Notes under the pieces: model-generated | Told to the model about the DNA's origin: nothing | Seen by the model: only the letters and a program-made list of their open reading frames with translations | The model's database searches: none | Part shown: piece after piece, positions 1 to 9,456 of the stretch | How positions within the stretch are numbered: the first letter of the stretch is position 1 | Layout: each line of letters opens with the position of its first letter | Origin: Pelagophyceae sp. CCMP2097 | Lineage: Eukaryota > Sar > Pelagophyceae | Direction: 5' to 3' | NCBI GenBank assembly: GCA_026770575.1 | Contig: MU657193.1 | Location: 332,853-396,852, forward strand | Length of the DNA stretch: 64,000 nt | Translations under genes and position numbers: made by a program

Positions 1-936
1 ACCGCGCGGACATATTGGCCTGGGCCGCCGAAACCTCTGCCGCCCTCGGCTTCTACGTCAAGCACCCGCGCGCCGGCGGCGGCTCCGGCACGAACTTTGC
101 AAGGAGCGCCGGCGACGCGTGCGCGCTCGCGCGGAGCGCACTCGCCGACGCGGGCGACGCCATCGTCGTCCAGCGCGCCGTCGCGCCGGCCACGCTGCCA
201 AAGGGACCCTCTATCTTTGTGCGTCGCCGCCGCCGCAACGCACATTGGTCATCGTGAAACTAGCGGCAAGCTTCCGTCGCAGCATACCACCAGTCGCGAC
301 ACGCGCCTTTGTGCGCCGCGTAGGAGCTCCGCGTCTGGGCCCTCCTGCGGTGCGACCGCGCCTGGCTGTTCTCGGAGCACCGCGCCAAGACTGCGACGCG
401 CGGCCTGATGAACAAGGCCGTGCAGACTACGGAGGCCGACTACGGCCAGTTCTACGTCCTCAACATGGCGTCCGAGGCCGAGGTCCGGAGCGCCGTGGCC
501 GGCTACGACACCACGACGGCGCCCAACATTCGTGAGTCGGAGGGAGCAAACGCCGGCTTCGGTGCGTGCCTTCGCGAGGGGACGTTGCGCCATGTGAGGC
601 GCGGCGGTGCGCATCGCGCATGCGGCGCTGCGGGGCCGGCTGGACGCGCGCGCGTTTTACTGGGTCGGCTTTGACTTCATCGTCGACGAGCAATCGAGCG
701 CCTGGCTCATCGAAGCCAACGTCAAGTCGCACTGGCGCTACGACGCGCTCGACCCCTGGCAGTTCCCGTCCCGTATCGTGCGCGACCTCGCGCGCGAGGC
801 CGTCCTCGACCTCGTCGAGCTGATCGAGCAGCCGCGGGCCGAAAGACCGCGCCACGGCGCCGCGGCGGCCGACGACGACGCGCCGCGGGGCCGGTGGCTG
901 CCCCTCGACGACGAGCCGCCGTCCGACCTCGGCTGA
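1..936 (+). CDS. Tubulin-tyrosine ligase family protein, 3' part
   Basis: The gene enters from the left edge, so its start is missing. Three exon blocks read in order: a block with KHPRAGGGSGTNF and VVQRAV (about 15-218), a block from about 324 with ELRVWALL, LFSEHRAK and NKAVQTTEADYGQF, and a last block from about 598 with FYWVGFDFIVDE and WLIEANVKSHW, ending at 936. These match the ATP-grasp core of TTL/TTLL enzymes, which ligate tyrosine or glutamate to tubulin tails, including the late GFDFhhDE and hWLhEhN metal-binding segments. The first intron runs from about 219 to 323 and ends TAG; the second runs from about 562 to 597. The first donor is not certain. The C-terminal tail is short and acidic. 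The family is clear, but whether it modifies tubulin or another protein cannot be told. Confidence 0.72.
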
Positions 937-1176
937 GGGCCCCCGCGCGAGCAAAGACGCGACGGAAAGCCGCGACTTAACGCGGCGCCGATTGAAACAT
1001 GCGCAAATCCTGTCTGGAGGGCGGGCATACATCGTCCGGGAGCACCGGGCAAATCACGACGTGGGCGTCGAGAAGATGGAGGGCGGGCGCGTGGCACACA
1101 AGCTTCGATCTTGTACGAGCGCCTATAGAGCTCCAAAGGCGCCCCCACGCGGCTCATAGGTCGCCAAATCTCAGGC

Positions 1177-1995
1177 TTGGCGACCGTGACTGCGCGCGCC
1201 GTCCTGTCGCTGCAAGCCCGCGAGGCCGCCACCCTCTGCGAGCGGCGCTGCCTCTCTCGCCCGAGCGGCTCGCGCCCGCAGCCTCGGCGCGCGTCGATGG
1301 CGCTGTGCCAGGGCTTCCGCAACTTCAAATGGGTCTCGCGGCGGCCGCGCGTGCTCTTGATCGAGGACTTTTTGTCGCCGCTGGAGTGCCAGCGGCTGCG
1401 CGCTTTATCGGCGCCGCGCCTCGAGCGGTGCACCGTCGACGACGCGCAGGAGTCGCCTTTGCGGACGTGCTCCGGCGCGTGGCTGCCTCGGTCGGACCTC
1501 GACGGCGCGTGGTCCGACGCGTCTTCGCAGAAGCTCTTGCGCAACGTCGAGCTCAAGGTGGCCAAGCTGACGCAGTTCCCGGTGAACCACGGCGAGCCGG
1601 CGCAGGTGCTGCGCTACGGCGCGGGCGACGAGTACAAGCTGCACCACGACTTCCTCGAAGGCGCGGAAGACCTCGCCAACGGCGGCCAGCGCCTCGCCAC
1701 GCTCCTCATCTACCTGTCCACGGTACCCGCGCAGCACGGCGGCGCCACCATCTTCCCGCACGCGCAGACGCCGCGCGGCAAGGTGTCGGGCGCGCGCGTC
1801 CAGCCCGTGGAGGGCCGCGCGCTGCTCTGGTGGAACACGCTCGACACGGGCCAGCCCGACCTGGCGTCGGAGCACCGGTCCGAGCCCATGCAGTTTCACA
1901 GGAAGAAGACGACGGAAAAGTGGGCCCTCTCCAAGTGGATCCGCGAGCAGCCCTTCCAACTCGACGAGGACGCCGCCGCAAAAGCCGGCTTCTAA
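1177..1995 (+). CDS. Prolyl 4-hydroxylase-like 2OG-Fe(II) oxygenase
   Basis: A 272-residue intronless reading frame. The core starts at about residue 57 (RVLLIEDFLSPLEC), as in the catalytic subunit of P4H enzymes, which hydroxylate proline using 2-oxoglutarate, oxygen and Fe(II). The metal ligands are seen as YKLHHDFLE (HxD) and a distal His in SEHRSEP, followed by the basic stretch ending KWALSKWI that normally binds 2-oxoglutarate. LATLLIYLSTV and GGATIFP are the usual strand motifs. The first 50 or so residues are basic with no clear secretion signal, so the true start may be the later Met at about residue 42. The stop lies 54 bp before the stop of the convergent UTP25 gene. The target protein is unknown. 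Confidence 0.85.
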   Translation: MATVTARAVLSLQAREAATLCERRCLSRPSGSRPQPRRASMALCQGFRNFKWVSRRPRVLLIEDFLSPLECQRLRALSAPRLERCTVDDAQESPLRTCSGAWLPRSDLDGAWSDASSQKLLRNVELKVAKLTQFPVNHGEPAQVLRYGAGDEYKLHHDFLEGAEDLANGGQRLATLLIYLSTVPAQHGGATIFPHAQTPRGKVSGARVQPVEGRALLWWNTLDTGQPDLASEHRSEPMQFHRKKTTEKWALSKWIREQPFQLDEDAAAKAGF

Positions 1996-2048
1996 ACACC
2001 GATTCGACCCTTCGGCCCGCCTGGTCGCTTAGGAGAACGAGAGCTCTC

Positions 2049-4565
2049 TTAGGAGAAGATGTGGGCGTCGGTGTTGCGGTCGCCGGTGAGGAGGTCCACT
2101 GCCTTTTGCGCGCCGACGAGGCGCTCGACCTGGAGCGCGTCGAAGCGCGTGTAGAGCACCAGGGCGTGGTTTGCCTCGGCGCCGGCCTCGTCTTGCTGCA
2201 GCAGGCCGACGACTTCTGGGTAGAATTGCGCGTGGTCCGGCGGGCTCACGAAGACGACTCGGCGCGCGCCGCGGATGCGGTAGCGATGGTAGAAGTGCGC
2301 GCGGCCGCTGTAGAGCATGATGGGCGCCTTGCCGTGGTAGAAGTTGGACCGCGCGCGCGAGACTTCAGAGCCGCGCGAGTACTCGTGCACCATGACAAAG
2401 TTGGCGCCGCGCCGCCGCAGCTCGGCGCGGCAGGCCACGAATTCGTGGTACGTGTTGCAGAAGACGAGCGTGCGCGCGCCCACAATGTCTTTGCTGGACG
2501 CCGCGCCCGCGGCGCGCTTGAGCAGCGGCGGGATGACCTTGTGCGCAAAGTACGCCACCTTGGCCTCGGCCGACGCCGTGGGCGTGCGCGCGCGGATGGG
2601 CTGGAAGACGTGCTGCGCCCGCCGCGCCGCCGCCGTCAGCGCCGACGCCGAATCGGGCGTCGGCGCCGCGCCGAGGCGCGCGGCGCCCGCGCGGTTGCGG
2701 CACGCCTCGGCGGACCCGGCGTCGACGAGGGCGCGGAGCCGCGCGTCGGCGAAGCGCGCGAGGACGACGAGCTGGCGGCAGGCGGCGGCGTCGCCGTCGA
2801 GGACGGGCGCGCGGACTCTGGAAAAGTCCGTCTTCGTCGACACCTCCTTGGGCACGCGGTTGCAGGACTGTAGGGCGGCGGCGACGTGGTCCCAGTTCTG
2901 CATGAGCATGACGTCGGCCTGGTCGATGACCACAATTTCGACGCTCGATAGAGCAAAGTCCATTTCCGCCTCGCCGCGCTCGCGCGCCAGCTTCAACGCC
3001 ATGGGCGTCGCGACAACGACGTCGCAGTCGTCCAGCGGCGCAAACGCCGAGAGGAGCACGCCCTGCCGGCGCACCTGGACGGCGAGGCCCACGGCGCAGT
3101 CGTCGTCGCAATTGCCGCCGAAGACTTCCTCCCAGTCCGCCGGCCCCTCGCGCGTCTCCTCCGCGTCCGCGCCGAATTCGTCGTCCAGTCGCTTGCGGCC
3201 GCTCACCTTGGCCACGCCCCAGAGTTGGCGCAGGTGCTCCACGACGTCGACGGCCGCCGACCGCATGGGCACGAGCACGAGCACGCGCGCGCGCGCAAAG
3301 CCCTGGTCGCGGAACTTGTCCGCGCCCGGGCCGTCGCCGCGCAGCACCTCGTCGTCGTCGTCGAGGAGAAGCCGCGAATCGGCGCGCGCCTTAGGCTTTT
3401 GCGGCGCCGTGGCCGGCGCGACGGCAGTCTTCTGCGCCTTGAGCCTCTTGTTGTGCCGCAGGACGCGTTTGCGGCTCCGGAGCACGTGGTCCGCGACGTG
3501 CGCGAGCGCCGCCGAGAGGACCTCGGCGCGGCGGCTCGGCTCCGGCAGCGCGATGGAGGCCTCGGATACCATGTTCGTCGCGAGCACGTCGCGAAACGTC
3601 GCCGCGGCGCGGAGCACGCCGCACTGCAGCGGCGACGCCTCGCCGACGCCCGCGCGCACGATGGGCGCGAGGCGCCGCAGGTCGGAGGCGCCGACGCTTT
3701 CCATGGACAGCGCGTCGCCGGAGCACGTCCACGACCCGAGGCCGTCCGCGTCGGCCGCCGGCGGCACGCGCGCGTAGCTCTGCGCGTCGCGGCGCGCGCG
3801 CACGTCGCCCTTCTCTGCCGCACTGAGCGGCCGCCCGTACTGGCCGTCCATCAACGCCAGGCGCGCACGGCCTTCGCCCGTCTCGCCCGCCTCGTCGTCG
3901 TCCGACACGTCCGCCTCTTCGTCCTCCACGTTCGCCGCGGGCGCCTCCTCCTCCTCCTCCTCCTCTTCCTCCTCCTCGCCGCCGTCGTCCTCTTCGCCTT
4001 CGCGATCCTCGGCCTCGTTGTCCTCCTCCTCGCCGTCGTCCTCTTCGCCCGAGCCGTCGTCGCCCGAGTCGTTGTCCGAGGCGCCTTGTCCAAAGTCGCG
4101 CTCGTCGGCATCCTCGGCGGCGCCGTCGCCGGCGGCCGGCGGGCCGAAGAGTTCGTGCGCGGCGGCGCGCCAGGCGTCCGTCGCGCCGGCCGGCGGCTGC
4201 ACGCGGAGGCCCGCCGAGCGCCGGAGCTCCTTGCGCGTGGGCCACGCCGCGCCGGCGGGCGCCGCGGGCGTGGCGTCGCCCTTGATCAGCTGCTTGCGGC
4301 GGTTGCGGCGCTGCGTGCTCGTCTGGCCCTTGGCTCTGGACGCGGGCACGGGCTTCTTGAAGCGCTGCAGGCGCCGCGCGTCGAACTGCGCCTCGGTGCC
4401 GCGGAGCCAGCGGCGCCGGTTCGAGTCCATCTTCTCCGCCGTGATGCGGCACCGGTCGTGCTCTTGCGTGTGCATCTCATCCTCAGAGTCATCGTAGTCG
4501 CGCTGCACCTTGCTCCGCTTCTTCCCCTTGGGCTTGGCGTTCTTCGGCACCTGCTTGCGCTTCAT
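2049..4565 (-). CDS. UTP25: U3 snoRNP / SSU processome factor UTP25 (DEF)
   Basis: An 838-residue single-exon protein. It opens with a lysine-rich tail (MKRKQVPKNAKPKGKKRSK), passes through a long acidic stretch (about residues 150-240, including a run of Glu) and then enters the UTP25 core. The core is a degenerate DEAD-box fold: VVVATPMALKLAR, IVVIDQADVMLMQNWDHV in place of the DEAD box, then TLVFCNTYHEFV. The family hallmark SGRAHFYHRYRIRGARRVVF followed by PPDHAQFYPEVV is intact near the C-terminus. UTP25 is a nucleolar protein of the SSU processome needed for early 18S rRNA maturation, and it lacks helicase activity. The length is close to that of other UTP25 proteins. The 268 bp between this start and the next gene hold nothing I can assign. 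Confidence 0.93.
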   Translation of the reverse strand: MKRKQVPKNAKPKGKKRSKVQRDYDDSEDEMHTQEHDRCRITAEKMDSNRRRWLRGTEAQFDARRLQRFKKPVPASRAKGQTSTQRRNRRKQLIKGDATPAAPAGAAWPTRKELRRSAGLRVQPPAGATDAWRAAAHELFGPPAAGDGAAEDADERDFGQGASDNDSGDDGSGEEDDGEEEDNEAEDREGEEDDGGEEEEEEEEEEEAPAANVEDEEADVSDDDEAGETGEGRARLALMDGQYGRPLSAAEKGDVRARRDAQSYARVPPAADADGLGSWTCSGDALSMESVGASDLRRLAPIVRAGVGEASPLQCGVLRAAATFRDVLATNMVSEASIALPEPSRRAEVLSAALAHVADHVLRSRKRVLRHNKRLKAQKTAVAPATAPQKPKARADSRLLLDDDDEVLRGDGPGADKFRDQGFARARVLVLVPMRSAAVDVVEHLRQLWGVAKVSGRKRLDDEFGADAEETREGPADWEEVFGGNCDDDCAVGLAVQVRRQGVLLSAFAPLDDCDVVVATPMALKLARERGEAEMDFALSSVEIVVIDQADVMLMQNWDHVAAALQSCNRVPKEVSTKTDFSRVRAPVLDGDAAACRQLVVLARFADARLRALVDAGSAEACRNRAGAARLGAAPTPDSASALTAAARRAQHVFQPIRARTPTASAEAKVAYFAHKVIPPLLKRAAGAASSKDIVGARTLVFCNTYHEFVACRAELRRRGANFVMVHEYSRGSEVSRARSNFYHGKAPIMLYSGRAHFYHRYRIRGARRVVFVSPPDHAQFYPEVVGLLQQDEAGAEANHALVLYTRFDALQVERLVGAQKAVDLLTGDRNTDAHIFS

Positions 4566-4833
4566 GCCGGAGCGCGCGCGGGGGCGAGGGCGGCGGGAGA
4601 GCTTCTCGTCTTATCGCCAGTCGCCGAAATGGGGACTTGAATTAAAGCGTTGAGCTTTGAGGTCATTCTTCGCGCGGGCATCGCGCGGGCGCCTCGCGCG
4701 CGGGCGCCTTATCTATGGGCGTGTCGATTCGCGATCGTCTGCGGCGCAACGGCGCGGCCGGTGCCACCGACCACCCGCGCGACGAAGTCGATCACCACGG
4801 TGTCGGAGAGTCCCGACCATGTACGATTCTATT

Positions 4834-6342
4834 TTACGGATTTCGCGCGCCTCGCCGCGCGACGTGGGCGTCGATCTTCGCCGCCGTCGCTCGGAGGTCG
4901 GCCGCCTTGTCGTCGGCGTAGTGGTACGCCGGGTGGACGGCGAACGCGTTCAGCGTGCAGAGCGCGCCGTGGCGCTCATCGATGGTGTAGCGGTTCAGCG
5001 GGACCTCGTCGTACTTGAAGACGAAGAGATCCACGCGGTCGAGGATGGCCGCGTAGTGCCGAGCCGTGCTCATCCACAGCGCCGCCGTGAAGTACGGGTA
5101 CGGCGCCACGCCCGGCCCGTGCACCGTGAGGCCGCCCGCCGGCGCGCCGGCGGCGCCCGAGGCCGGTGCGAACGCGGAATCGAGGCCGCGGTCCCACCAG
5201 CTGGGGATGTCCCGCAGCGCGAGGTCGAGCGAGAGCGTCATGCACTTTTTGTCCCACCGGATCGGGTGGCCGCCCTTGAACCAGCCCGGCAAGCCGGAGA
5301 CCCTGGACCACCACTCGGTTTCGTTCCACGGCGACATGGGCATCGGGATCCGGTCCATGTGGATCCGCCCCAGCCGGCCGAGCTTGGACTGGGCGAAGCA
5401 GCCGTCGAGCTCCCGAACCGCGGCGGGGCCGAGCGCACCCTCCGCGAACAGCCGGCCCGTCGGCACGGCGTTGTGGACCAGCGGCGTCGCGATGGTGCAG
5501 CCCGCCCGCGCGAGCCACGCCTCGGGCGCTCCGTGCGCGGCGCCGCCCGCGTCGGCCGCGGCCCAGGCGAAGGCGCGCCAGGCGTGCGCGGGCACGAAGA
5601 GGTCGTCGTCGGACGAGACGATGTGGTGGTAGCCCTGAAGCGCGGCGATACGAACCATGGCGCACGCCTTTGCCATGTAATCGTTCTGCTGCACCGGCGG
5701 CGCCACGAACGGATTGGCGTTTGTAAAGATGTGGACGCCGCCGAGGAGGCTCCGGCGGCCCTCGAAGTGGCCGAGCCAGAACTCGGCGTCGTAGCCCCGC
5801 GTTGCCGCCTCCGGGCCGCACAAGACGTGAAGCCTCGGCGCCGCCAGCCGCGCGGTGCCGCGCTCCGCGTCCGGAGGGAACGCCTCGCGCAGCGACCGCG
5901 CCAGCAGCGGCAGCGCCGCGTCGGTGGTGTGCTGCAGGAGCATGATGCCCACCGTCGCGGCGTCGGCCGCGCCGCCGGTGTCGGGTTTCGCGTCGACCTC
6001 AGCGCGCGTCTCGTCGAGCTCCCAGGCGAGCCTGCCGAGGCCGCTCGCGTCGGCCGCCTGCGCCGCGGTCGCGCACGCCGCGCGCACGAGCCGCGCGTTG
6101 GCCACAGAGTCGCAGCCCGGCCGCCCCGCGCAAGCCTCGCGCGTCAGCTGCGCCGCGCTGGCGCTGGCGCGCAGCGTCGCCGTGACGTTGCGCCCCGCGA
6201 GCGCCAGGCGCACGGAAACGCCCACGTACCGCGCGCGCAAGAGCGGCAGCGCCGGCACGTCGTCCAAGTTGAACGCTGCGGCGAACGACGCCACCAGCGC
6301 AAAAAGCCACAGGAAATGGCGCCACCGCCGCAGCGCGCCCAT
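4834..6342 (-). CDS. Type II membrane protein, probable glycosyltransferase
   Basis: 502 residues, starting at the Met of MGALRRWRHFLWLFALVASF, which gives a short basic N-terminus followed by one hydrophobic segment, the usual signal anchor of a Golgi enzyme. The frame stays open 55 codons further upstream, but that extension is basic and unconvincing. The lumenal part contains MLLQHTTDAALPLLARSL, a conserved-looking block EFWLGHFEGRR with HIFTNANPF, and YHHIVSSDDDLFVP, whose DDD resembles the DXD metal-nucleotide site of GT-A glycosyltransferases. A later block (MSPWNETEWW, GGHPIRWDKKC) is also well structured. I cannot name a CAZy family. The glycosyltransferase call rests on the membrane topology and the DDD motif alone. 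It is head to head with the PHYHD1-like gene. Confidence 0.5.
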   Translation of the reverse strand: MGALRRWRHFLWLFALVASFAAAFNLDDVPALPLLRARYVGVSVRLALAGRNVTATLRASASAAQLTREACAGRPGCDSVANARLVRAACATAAQAADASGLGRLAWELDETRAEVDAKPDTGGAADAATVGIMLLQHTTDAALPLLARSLREAFPPDAERGTARLAAPRLHVLCGPEAATRGYDAEFWLGHFEGRRSLLGGVHIFTNANPFVAPPVQQNDYMAKACAMVRIAALQGYHHIVSSDDDLFVPAHAWRAFAWAAADAGGAAHGAPEAWLARAGCTIATPLVHNAVPTGRLFAEGALGPAAVRELDGCFAQSKLGRLGRIHMDRIPMPMSPWNETEWWSRVSGLPGWFKGGHPIRWDKKCMTLSLDLALRDIPSWWDRGLDSAFAPASGAAGAPAGGLTVHGPGVAPYPYFTAALWMSTARHYAAILDRVDLFVFKYDEVPLNRYTIDERHGALCTLNAFAVHPAYHYADDKAADLRATAAKIDAHVARRGARNP

Positions 6343-6518
6343 GGCGCGGCCGGACCGCGCGGCGTCGCGGGGTCCTTCTCGGTCCGAACGTCCGATTCTT
6401 CCAAGTCTAAGAGCTTTTCTTGAGTAAAATACCCACAAACGCGCGCGCGCCTTCGAAAGGCTGGCGCCGTCGACGCAGGGCCGATCCGCCGCGTCCGCTC
6501 GGTCCAAACTCCGAGCCG
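6343..6518. promoter_or_regulatory. Shared divergent promoter region
   Basis: 176 bp separate the start codons of the divergent glycosyltransferase-like and PHYHD1-like genes. Both promoters must lie here or overlap the coding regions. I see no TATA box or other named element. Confidence 0.4.
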
Positions 6519-7547
6519 ATGCGGGCGATGCGGGCGGCTTGGGTATTTTTCGCCGCGGCGCGCCTGTGCGGCGGGTCGGAGGCGCCGTCGGCGGCGGCTC
6601 TCGCTTCGGCGGGCGCGGCGTTCCGCCGCGACGGCCTCGCCGTCCTCGAGGGCTTTGCGGATTCGGTCGAGGTGGCGGCGATGAAGGCCAGAATGGCCGA
6701 ACTGCGCGCGTCTCACGACGCGTCGGCGGCGGAGGCGCATGTCTTCGTCACGGACGAAAGGCAGGGCGCGCAGCAGGCCAAGTCGGCGCACTTCTTCGAG
6801 AGCGCGGCGCAGACGAGCTTCTTCTACGAGGACGACGGCGAAACACTCAACAAGTGTGGCCACGGCCTCCACCTCGCCGACGACGCCTTTGGCCGCTACA
6901 GCGCGTCGCCGGCAATCCGCACCTTGCTCGGCGCCTTTGGCCTCGAGGACCCGGTGCTGCCGCAGTCCATGTACATATTTAAAGAGGCGGTCCGCGGCGG
7001 CGCCGTCACGTCGCACCAGGACGCGACGTTTCTCCACACCAAGCCCGCGCAAACCGTCGTCGGCCTCTGGCTCGCGCTCGACGACGCCACGCTGGAAAAC
7101 GGCTGCCTCTGGGCGCGCAACGGCTCGCACGCCGAGCCGATACGCCGCACGTTTGTGCGCGCCCCCGGCGAGCAGTACAAGATGGTCTTCGAGGAGACTG
7201 GGGCCGCGCCAGCGCCCGCTGACTACCTCGACGGCCGCCTTTTGGACGCGGCGCGGCGTTTGGGGCCCAAAGACGCCGCGGCGTGGGAGGGGAAGAACGT
7301 CGACGCGGCGGCGGCACTTAAAAACGGCTTCGTGCCGCTGCCCGTCAAGGCGGGCACGCTCGTCGCGTTCGCGGGCACGCTCGACCACCTCTCGCTGCCA
7401 AACGAGTCGCCCCACGACCGCCACACCTTCCAGCTCCACGCCGTCGAGGGCCCCGGCGCCGGCATGGAATGGTCCGACTCCAACTGGCTCCAGTACACCG
7501 ACAAGGCGCCCTTCCCGCGCCTCGCCGACCGGGGCCGCGAGCTGTGA
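6519..7547 (+). CDS. Phytanoyl-CoA dioxygenase family protein (PHYHD1-like), secretory
   Basis: The frame is open from 6420, but the Met at 6519 gives MRAMRAAWVFFAAARLC, a clean signal peptide, so I prefer it (342 residues). The domain starts AAFRRDGLAVLEGF. It has ETLNKCGHGLH, VTSHQDATFLHTKPAQTVVG with the HxD iron ligands, GLWLALDDATLENGCLW, the distal His in TLDHLSLPNES, and HTFQLHAVEG. These are the hallmarks of the PHYHD1 branch of 2-oxoglutarate/Fe(II) oxygenases rather than true peroxisomal PHYH; there is no C-terminal peroxisomal tripeptide. The substrate is unknown. A secretory leader is unusual for this branch and could be the first part of a plastid-targeting sequence. Confidence 0.87.
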   Translation: MRAMRAAWVFFAAARLCGGSEAPSAAALASAGAAFRRDGLAVLEGFADSVEVAAMKARMAELRASHDASAAEAHVFVTDERQGAQQAKSAHFFESAAQTSFFYEDDGETLNKCGHGLHLADDAFGRYSASPAIRTLLGAFGLEDPVLPQSMYIFKEAVRGGAVTSHQDATFLHTKPAQTVVGLWLALDDATLENGCLWARNGSHAEPIRRTFVRAPGEQYKMVFEETGAAPAPADYLDGRLLDAARRLGPKDAAAWEGKNVDAAAALKNGFVPLPVKAGTLVAFAGTLDHLSLPNESPHDRHTFQLHAVEGPGAGMEWSDSNWLQYTDKAPFPRLADRGREL

Positions 7548-7578
7548 CGGGTGTGTGGTTAACGCTTCACGCCAAAGG

Positions 7579-8317
7579 TCATCTGCTCGCGAGGGCCTTT
7601 GCGACGTAGCCGAGCGTGAAGCCGTCGATCTTGACCTCGTCCGCGGCCTCGACGGGTAGGTAGCCGAGTCGCTGGTAGAACACGGTCAGCTTGGCGTCCT
7701 CCTTATCGTGGTGCAGCGCCAGCGAGTCGCCGCGCCAGCTCTCGCGGACCTGCGCGGGACGGTTTTTGCGCGCCGCGCGCGGTCCGCGAGGGGGCGCCAC
7801 GCGCCTCGGTCTCGCAGCGCTTGACGAGGGCCTTTCCTAGGCCTTGATTCCTGAAGGGTTGGTCGACGAGGAGGTTGGAGAGGTATGGCCGAAGGTCGGG
7901 CCCCTTGAGGAAGCGCGGCCTCGGCACGGGCGGCGCGAGGGTGCAGAAGGGCTGCTTGCTGATCTCGACGACGCCTCGGACGCGGGCCGCGTCGTCAAGG
8001 GCGATGAGGACACGGTGGTCGTCGTCGACCTCGTACGTCTCCTGGTACGTCAACCTCAGGTAGAAGCCGACGTACAAGAGCAGCAGCAGGTTCACCGACT
8101 CGTACTCGGCCCACAGCTTCTGCAGCACGTCGCCCGACGACCGCGGACGGAACTCGCGGTGCGACAGCTCGACGATGTGACGCAAGTCGCGCAGCTCGGC
8201 GCGCCGGATCTCCAGCGGCTCTGCGCGCGGCCGGAAGTCGGCTCGCGGGCCCGCCGGCGCCACCAAAGCGCTTGCCCAAGAGACTGACACCGCGTATAGG
8301 AGCGCCGCTCGGAACAT
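7579..8317 (-). CDS. GNAT N-acetyltransferase, plastid or secretory leader
   Basis: Two exons. The first begins MFRAALLYAVSVSWASALVAP, a signal-peptide-like leader with an ASA-type cleavage site of the kind seen in secondary-plastid presequences. It carries EIRRAELRDLRHIVELSHREF, a VLIALDD-VRGVVEISKQP strand pair, and YLSNLLVDQPFRNQGLGKALVKRCE, the acetyl-CoA loop (Q/RxxGxG/A). The second exon supplies the end of the fold: DKEDAKLTVFYQRLGYLPV, then KIDGFTLGYVAKAL and the stop. The intron lies between about 7750 and 7815 and ends GCGCAG; I could not fix the donor in a matching phase. The acceptor substrate cannot be predicted. It is tail to tail with the PHYHD1-like gene (31 bp between stops) and divergent from TRM112. 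Confidence 0.78.
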
Positions 8318-8382
8318 CTGCAGTCTTCGCCGAAAGGAATGGAATCCGGCGATAGCGGACTCGGGTTCCTACGCGTCTGGCT

Positions 8383-9084
8383 ATGCGCCTCCTCACTATG
8401 AACACGCTGCGGTGCAACCGCAAGGACGTCGACGAAGGTGCGCCGAGGCGCCCGTCTTCACACCAGAGTTGCGTCGTCTAGGTCGGCTCAAGTTGGAAGC
8501 GACGAAGGTCGAGGTACGGTCTTGGCTGCCCCGCCGCGCCGATCCGCGCAGGAATGCGGCGCTAGGTCCGCGAGACGGAGTTCGACCGCACCTTCGTCGA
8601 ACATTTGCTGCCTTCTCTGGAGGTGCGTTCTCGTCCGACTCGCGAGGCAACGACATCGAGCCCCGAAACGCTCCGACGCGTAGTGGGCGACGCTCCGCGA
8701 CGCAGCCATCTCCACCGGCCTGACGTGAGTCGCTTCGCACGGCGGAGATCAGCCTTTGGCCGCCCGTTGCGCCGTCGAGCCACCGGTGGCGCCGTCGAGC
8801 GGTGGCACTCCCGCTGCCGAGCGTCGAAAACGATAGCGCGCTGCCGTTGGAGCTGGACGACACTTTGCGCGGCGACGGCGACTTCCTGCGCGCGCTGCAC
8901 CACGTGCTCTTCGACGTCCACGTCCTCGAGGGCCGCCTTGTGTGCGCAGAGACTGGCCACGTGTTCCCCATCGAGCAAGGACGACCAAACATGACGTGCG
9001 TCGTATGCGTCCTTCGTGCGCCGCTCTTTGCCGCGCCGTGGCGGCGCAGCGTGCGCGCGTAGGCTGCCGGAGGAACTCGTCTAG
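8383..9084 (+). CDS. TRM112: TRM112, methyltransferase activator subunit
   Basis: A small gene in about five exons. Exon 1 reads MRLLTMNTLRCNRKDVDEG, the usual TRM112 start. It is followed by RLKLEATKVE, then VRETEFDRTFVEHLLPSLE, then LRALHHVLFDVHVLEGRLVC with AETGHVFPIEQGRPNM. A final short exon gives TLPEELV and the stop at 9082-9084. Introns start GTGCGC, GTACGG and GTGCGT, and most end TAG; the junction between exons 3 and 4 (about 8623 to about 8800) is not fixed. TRM112 is a zinc-binding partner that stabilises methyltransferases acting on tRNA, rRNA and release factor eRF1. The first zinc-site cysteine is seen in exon 1 and another in RLVC. The length and final LPEE match the family. 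Confidence 0.88.
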
Positions 9085-9456
9085 AAGAAGCGTCGCACCG
9101 CGTCGTAAACGTTTTGACGACGTGTGGCGTCCCCCGGCGAGGCGACTCCCCGTGACGGCTCGGCGACTCCCTGGGCCGGCTCGCCGTCGCGCCCCATCGA
9201 GCCGGCCCTGGGGTGCTGCGTCGAGGAGCCGCTTGAAGAATGAAAGCAAAGTTTAAATCGTCCTGGGAGGATCTCGCGGCGGCTCGGCGGCAGTGGCGGG
9301 CTGCGGGGCCGCGCACTGCCCGCGCTGCGGCGGCGCCGGGCTGCGGTGGACCGATTTGAACCGCCGCGAGGCGACGGCAACGCGGTATGGCGATGGCCGC
9401 GGCGTGCGAGGCCGGCGGCGTCTGGGCCACCGCATTCCATCCGTTCGAGCGTAGTA

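Noticed and set aside
999..2873. A 624-codon plus-strand frame across the prolyl hydroxylase and UTP25 genes
   Set aside because: It is a shadow frame of GC-rich coding DNA. The two true genes have clear family motifs in other frames.
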